NCBI GenBank assembly: GCA_934444735.1
Contig: CAKSDE010000005.1
Span: 1 to 64,000 of the forward strand
Length of the DNA stretch: 64,000 nucleotides
Direction of reading: 5' to 3'
From: an uncultured Clostridia bacterium
GTDB taxonomy: Bacteria > Bacillota > Clostridia > UBA1381
Both the position numbers and the translations under genes were made by a program. The notes below the pieces were generated by a model. That model was not told where the DNA came from. It saw nothing but the letters and a program-made list of their open reading frames with translations, and searched no databases. Positions 60,569 through 64,000 of this stretch are shown piece by piece (position 1 is the first letter of the stretch; each line of letters starts with the position of its first letter).

Positions 60569-60751
60569 TGTTCTTCCCTCCTTCATAATAATACTTTTCG
60601 GCAGTAGAAATTCTGCCTAAAGTTAATGAATATCACCGGTACTCTGAGTTTAGTTTTTCAAAACTCCGTATAGTGCGTATACGATTTATACTTTTAAGAT
60701 ATAACCCGATATGCACCAATTCATGTGATATAATCAGAAATAATTTTTTAA

Positions 60752-61174
60752 TTACTTCTTTTGAGCCTTTGCCTTCTTGGCACCGTACTTAGAACGGCTC
60801 TGATTTCTGTTAGCGACTCCCTGAGTATCCAAAGTACCTCTTATGATGTGGTATCTTGTACCAGGCAAGTCCTTAACTCTTCCGCCTCTGATAAGTACAA
60901 CGCTGTGTTCCTGAAGGTTATGACCTATACCCGGAATGTATGCAGTTACTTCGATACCGTTTGTAAGTCTTACTCTGGCGATCTTACGAAGAGCTGAGTT
61001 AGGCTTTTTAGGGGTAGCTGTTCTTACTGCGGTACATACGCCTCTCTTTTGCGGAGAGCTGTGGTCGTTCACCTTTTTCTTCAAAGAGTTAAGACTCTTC
61101 TGAAGAGCAGGAGCAGTTGACTTCTTAACAGATGTCTGTCTGCCTTTTCTTACCAATTGGTTAAATGTTGGCAT
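60752..61174 (-). CDS. rpsL: 30S ribosomal protein S12
   Basis: A 140-residue S12 with the decoding-site loops TPKKPNSALRKIARVRL and GRVKDLPGTRYHIIRG. The lysines where streptomycin-resistance changes occur are present (KKPNS and GRVKDL). GGAGG precedes the ATG. An unusually long 183-bp gap separates it from rpsG. Confidence 0.96.
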   Translation of the reverse strand: MPTFNQLVRKGRQTSVKKSTAPALQKSLNSLKKKVNDHSSPQKRGVCTAVRTATPKKPNSALRKIARVRLTNGIEVTAYIPGIGHNLQEHSVVLIRGGRVKDLPGTRYHIIRGTLDTQGVANRNQSRSKYGAKKAKAQKK

Positions 61175-61238
61175 ATCGTGTTACACCTCCTTAGAATTTA
61201 AATTTATATATTATAACACATAAAATGTGGTATAACCT

Positions 61239-61472
61239 TTAGTTTTTCAATATCGCCGCGCATGACGCGCCGACATCGATTCCGCACATTTTGCCCAGAT
61301 CCTTCATACTGTCGATATAAAGAATCTCGCAGTCGGGTGCAGTCTTTGCGGTTAACTTGTCCTGCATGGACTGTGATGAATCACCGGCGATAAAAAGTTT
61401 TTTCACATTATTTTCCGATACGGCTTTTAATACTTCCTTAAAGCCCGTTTTGAACTTTTCATTTTCAAACAT
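61239..61472 (-). CDS. L7Ae/L30e-family RNA-binding protein (YbxF-like)
   Basis: A 77-residue kink-turn-binding protein of the YbxF/L7Ae-like type that precedes rpsL in many Firmicutes. Signatures: NVKKLFIAGDSSQ and SMKDLGKMCGIDVGASCAAIL. The promoter -10 sits at 61520-61525, so the first Met of the longer frame (61514) would lie at the transcript's very 5' end; the ATG at 61472, behind GAGGAGG, is therefore the likely start. Associated with the ribosome; exact role unclear. Confidence 0.88.
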   Translation of the reverse strand: MFENEKFKTGFKEVLKAVSENNVKKLFIAGDSSQSMQDKLTAKTAPDCEILYIDSMKDLGKMCGIDVGASCAAILKN

Positions 61473-61519
61473 CAAAACTTTTTTCGCCTCCTCACTACAT
61501 ATTACACCAAACATACACT

Positions 61520-61549
61520 ATTATACCAAAAAAGCAATGCATATGTCAA
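61520..61549 (-). promoter_or_regulatory. promoter of the L7Ae-like-rpsL-rpsG-fusA-tuf operon
   Basis: On the minus strand: TTGACA (61544-61549), an 18-base spacer and TATAAT (61520-61525), both perfect. Confidence 0.85.
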
Positions 61550-61742
61550 GGCTTTTTTAAAATTTTTTCATAAATATTACAGACAAAAAATGCACGCAAA
61601 ACACACGCTCTTTTGGATATTGTGAATATTTTGCTCCAAACCGCTTTTCACCAATGTATTATAGGCACAAAAAAATGTTATATGCACCAAAAACAACCAA
61701 ATAATTCACTCAAAACAACAGCTAAAACAAAAAAATACACAA

Positions 61743-61764
61743 AAATGTTATAATTATAACATTT
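61743..61764. promoter_or_regulatory. 22-bp palindrome, possible operator of gap
   Basis: A perfect inverted repeat centred on TAATTA with inner arms TGTTAT/ATAACA, directly upstream of the gap promoter. Its 7-4-7 layout (ATGTTAT, AATT, ATAACAT) resembles the Rex redox-repressor site of Clostridia (TTGTTAA, four bases, TTAACAA) with one change in each arm end. Rex control of gap is known in the class; here it is inference. Confidence 0.5.
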
Positions 61765-61864
61765 ACACTTGTATATTTGCCGTTTTTGAGGTAAAATATA
61801 GTAGATAAAGTTTGTACAAACAGGCTTTAGAAAAAATAATATTATTTTTTAGGAGGAATTAATC

Positions 61865-62896
61865 ATGGCAGTTAAAGTTGCGATTAATGGTTTCGGACGT
61901 ATCGGACGTCTCGCATTCAGACAGATGTTTGGTGCAGAAGGTTATGAAATTGTTGCTATCAACGATTTGACAGATCCTAAAATGCTGGCAAATCTTTTGA
62001 AGTACGACACAGCACAAGGCGGTTACTGCGGAAAGATCGGCGAAGGTCTTCACACAGTTGAAGCAGGCGAAGGTTCTATCACTGTTGACGGCAAGAAAAT
62101 TACAATTTATGCAGAAAAAGACGCTAAGGATTTACCTTGGGGTAAAATCGGCGTAGATGTTGTTCTTGAGTGTACAGGTTTCTACTGCTCAAAAGAAAAG
62201 TCACAGGCTCATATTGATGCCGGCGCTAAGAAGGTTGTTATTTCAGCTCCTGCAGGAAGCGATCTTAAGACAATCGTATTCAGCGTAAACGAAAAGACTC
62301 TTACAGCTGACGATACAATCATTTCAGCTGCTTCTTGTACAACAAACTGCTTGGCTCCTATGGCTAAAGCTCTTAACGACTATGCACCGATCCAGTCGGG
62401 TATCATGTCAACAATCCACGCATACACAGGCGACCAGATGATTCTTGACGGTCCTCACAGAAAGGGCGATTTGAGAAGAGCAAGAGCAGGCGCTGCAAAC
62501 ATAGTTCCTAACTCAACAGGTGCTGCAAAGGCTATCGGTCTTGTTATTCCTGAATTGAACGGCAAGCTCATCGGTTCTGCACAGAGAGTTCCTGTTCCTA
62601 CCGGTTCAACAACAATCCTTACAGCTGTTGTTAAGGGCAAGGACGTTACAAAAGAAGGAATTAACGCTGCAATGAAGGCTCAGGCTTCAGAAAGCTTCGG
62701 CTACAACGAAGATCAGATCGTTTCTTCAGACGTTATCGGCATGAGATACGGTTCATTGTTCGATGCAACTCAGACAATGGTATCACAAATCTCTGACGAT
62801 CTCTACGAAGTACAGGTTGTTTCGTGGTATGATAACGAAAACTCATACACAAGCCAGATGGTTAGAACAATCAAGTATTTTGCTGAATTGAACTAA
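61865..62896 (+). CDS. gap: glyceraldehyde-3-phosphate dehydrogenase, type I
   Basis: A 343-residue GAPDH of glycolysis: NAD-binding AINGFGRIGRLAFR, catalytic Cys158 (SAASCTTNCLAP), His185 (STIHAYTGDQ) and C-terminal SWYDNENSYTSQMVRTIKYF. AGGAGG precedes the ATG. Highly biased codon use. No pgk or tpi follows; a palindromic terminator ends the single-gene unit. Confidence 0.97.
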   Translation: MAVKVAINGFGRIGRLAFRQMFGAEGYEIVAINDLTDPKMLANLLKYDTAQGGYCGKIGEGLHTVEAGEGSITVDGKKITIYAEKDAKDLPWGKIGVDVVLECTGFYCSKEKSQAHIDAGAKKVVISAPAGSDLKTIVFSVNEKTLTADDTIISAASCTTNCLAPMAKALNDYAPIQSGIMSTIHAYTGDQMILDGPHRKGDLRRARAGAANIVPNSTGAAKAIGLVIPELNGKLIGSAQRVPVPTGSTTILTAVVKGKDVTKEGINAAMKAQASESFGYNEDQIVSSDVIGMRYGSLFDATQTMVSQISDDLYEVQVVSWYDNENSYTSQMVRTIKYFAELN

Positions 62897-62914
62897 TTGA
62901 GAGATTTAAAAAAG

Positions 62915-62948
62915 AGGCTGTTCAAAATCAATTGATTTTGAACAGCCT
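62915..62948. terminator. 34-bp perfect palindrome terminator between gap and RNase J
   Basis: AGGCTGTTCAAAATCAA followed by its exact complement, then TTTTCTTGCGTTTCTGAATTT. It is a short version of the palindrome plus repeat end seen at 43528-43785, lacking the interior hairpins. Confidence 0.82.
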
Positions 62949-62985
62949 TTTCTTGCGTTTCTGAATTTTTTTAAATTCTCTTTAA

Positions 62986-64000
62986 TTATAATTCCATTAT
63001 AATCGGCAGTATCATCGGAGATCTGTTGGTTGTTTCGTAGATGTATCTGCTGATATTATTCTTAACCGCATTTTTCATATTTGTCCAATCGCCGACATAG
63101 CCGCGTTTTGCATTTGCGATACTGTCGCGCGTAATCTCGCGGATTTTCTCTATCAGCTCTTCCGATTCTCTCATATATACAAATCCTCTCGATACCACAT
63201 CGGGGCCGGAGAGTATTTCCTGCCTGTTTTCCTTTGAAATCGTTGCCACAACGATAATCAAGCCGTCCTGCGCAAGGAGCTTTCTGTCACGCAATACGAT
63301 ATTTCCGACATCACCCACACCCAGACCGTCAACAAGGATTTTTCCCGAGGGAACAGTCCCGGTAACTTTTGCATGGTCATTGTCTATCTCCAATACCGAG
63401 CCGTTACCCAAAACAAAGGTGTCTTCTTCCGCCATACCCATCTTATGCGCCAGCTGTGAATGAAGAACCAAGTGCCTGTGCTCACCGTGGACAGGTATAA
63501 AATATTTTGGGTGAACAAGCGATAATATCAGCTTTAACTCTTCGATGCAGGCATGCCCCGAAACGTGTACGTCCGCCAAAGAGCTGTATATAACCTCAAC
63601 TCCGATTTTGAAAAGCTCATTTATAACCGCCGCAACCGTCTTTTCATTGCCCGGTATAGGCGTTGCCGAGATTATAACCAAATCGTTTTTGGTCATCTCA
63701 ACCTTTCTGTGATCGGAAAATGCCATTCTCGTAAGTGCACTCATCGGCTCACCTTGGCTGCCGGTTGTGATAATTACAACCTTTTCGGGCGGATATTTAT
63801 GGATATTGTCAAGATTTATCAAAACTCCCGACGGCACCTTCATATATCCGAGCAAAAGCGAAATCTCGACGATATTTTCCATGCTTCTCCCCGAAACCGC
63901 AACCTTTCTGCCGTTTGCTGCCGCTGCATTAATAATCTGCTGCACTCTGTGTACATTAGATGCAAAAGTCGCAACTATAATTCTCTTTTTACAGTTCGCG
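62986..64000 (-). CDS. rnj: ribonuclease J (C-terminal part, runs off the window)
   Basis: The last 338 residues of an RNase J, an RNA endo/5'-exonuclease of the metallo-beta-lactamase family. Visible: VATFASNVHRVQQIINAA, NGRKVAVSGRSMENIVEI, the TGSQGEPMSALTRMA beta-CASP motif, ISATPIPGNEKTV, VHVSGHA and HGEHRHLVLHSQLA, then the C-terminal domain. The N-terminal HxHxDH metal-binding part lies beyond 64000. An internal GTG at 63945 is not the start, since the conserved frame continues to the edge. Confidence 0.93.
   Translation of the reverse strand, partial: ANCKKRIIVATFASNVHRVQQIINAAAANGRKVAVSGRSMENIVEISLLLGYMKVPSGVLINLDNIHKYPPEKVVIITTGSQGEPMSALTRMAFSDHRKVEMTKNDLVIISATPIPGNEKTVAAVINELFKIGVEVIYSSLADVHVSGHACIEELKLILSLVHPKYFIPVHGEHRHLVLHSQLAHKMGMAEEDTFVLGNGSVLEIDNDHAKVTGTVPSGKILVDGLGVGDVGNIVLRDRKLLAQDGLIIVVATISKENRQEILSGPDVVSRGFVYMRESEELIEKIREITRDSIANAKRGYVGDWTNMKNAVKNNISRYIYETTNRSPMILPIIMEL

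Larger units (their letters stand above)
61473..61864. other. divergent control region between the str operon and gap
   Basis: A 392-bp AT-rich gap with the leftward str-operon promoter, a large palindrome, and a likely rightward gap promoter (TTGTAT 61769-61774, 17 bases, TAAAAT 61792-61797). The motif AAAAATGTTATA occurs at about 61672 and again at 61741 in the palindrome. No gene. Confidence 0.6.

Noticed and set aside
63945..63945. GTG at 63945 as the start of RNase J
   Set aside because: The conserved family sequence (VATFASNVHRVQQ) continues upstream of it to the window edge.
1..64000. tRNA, rRNA, tmRNA, SRP RNA or RNase P RNA genes
   Set aside because: Reading the gaps I saw no cloverleaf ends (CCA-proximal GTTCGAATC-type motif) or conserved RNA cores apart from the L10 leader.

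Overview
The window reads as chromosome from a low-to-moderate GC Gram-positive bacterium of the class Clostridia. The evidence is strong AGGAGG-type ribosome binding sites, sigma-A promoters (many with a TG extension before the -10), the Firmicutes order acpS-nnr-alr-mazE-mazF, a yajC/TIGR04086 pair, an L10 leader RNA, AddAB instead of RecBCD, RNase J, and several secreted proteins with copper-amine-oxidase-like stalk domains or SLH repeats. No rRNA, tRNA, CRISPR array, prophage or transposase gene was seen. The species cannot be named from this sequence.

Layout. 0-5 kb: a minus-strand ComEA-like/response regulator/histidine kinase operon, then a D-Ala-D-Ala carboxypeptidase and a small membrane protein. 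5-7.6 kb: a secreted C39-like peptidase and an M14 carboxypeptidase flanking a dense cluster of DnaA boxes, a candidate replication origin or DnaA control region. 7.7-15.5 kb: addB-addA and a His-rich membrane protein. 15.6-20 kb: rpmG-secE-nusG-rplK-rplA, then rplJ-rplL behind an L10 leader, then a YceD-family gene and rpmF. rpoB and rpoC do not follow rplL. 20-24 kb: a stalk protein whose 5' leader carries a five-hairpin mobile repeat, then an FAD oxidoreductase divergent from an AraC regulator. 23.8-28.7 kb: rdgB, a membrane protein, acpS, nnr, alr, mazE, mazF on the minus strand. 28.9-30.7 kb: a LacI regulator convergent with a TIM-barrel sugar-isomerase-like protein. 31-36 kb: gyrA, two cyclophilins, and a stalk protein with twelve 21-residue YD-type repeats. 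36.2-42.5 kb: a branched-chain amino-acid ABC operon (livJ, H, M, G, F) running into asnS. 42.7-43.5 kb: yajC and a TIGR04086 membrane protein. 43.8-50 kb: an apparent minus-strand operon of a CE15-like esterase, a CapA-like protein, YitT and a PfkB kinase; a second copy of the mobile repeat; a sirtuin; and an AraC/GyrI regulator. 50-56.4 kb: an SLH surface protein, a membrane protein, manA, a PAP2 phosphatase, an XRE regulator and a YczE-type membrane protein. 56.6-61.5 kb: a minus-strand operon of an L7Ae-like protein, rpsL, rpsG, fusA and tuf with its own promoter. 61.7-64 kb: gap (GAPDH) behind a large palindrome, and a partial RNase J gene.

The most unusual items are non-coding. A 214/215-bp element made of five consecutive hairpins has terminal inverted repeats and apparent target duplications. 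It occurs twice, each time in the same orientation about 30 bp upstream of a start codon. A second family of nested-hairpin intergenic repeats carries transcription terminators. The seven DnaA boxes in 115 bp, with no dnaA or dnaN nearby, are the third.
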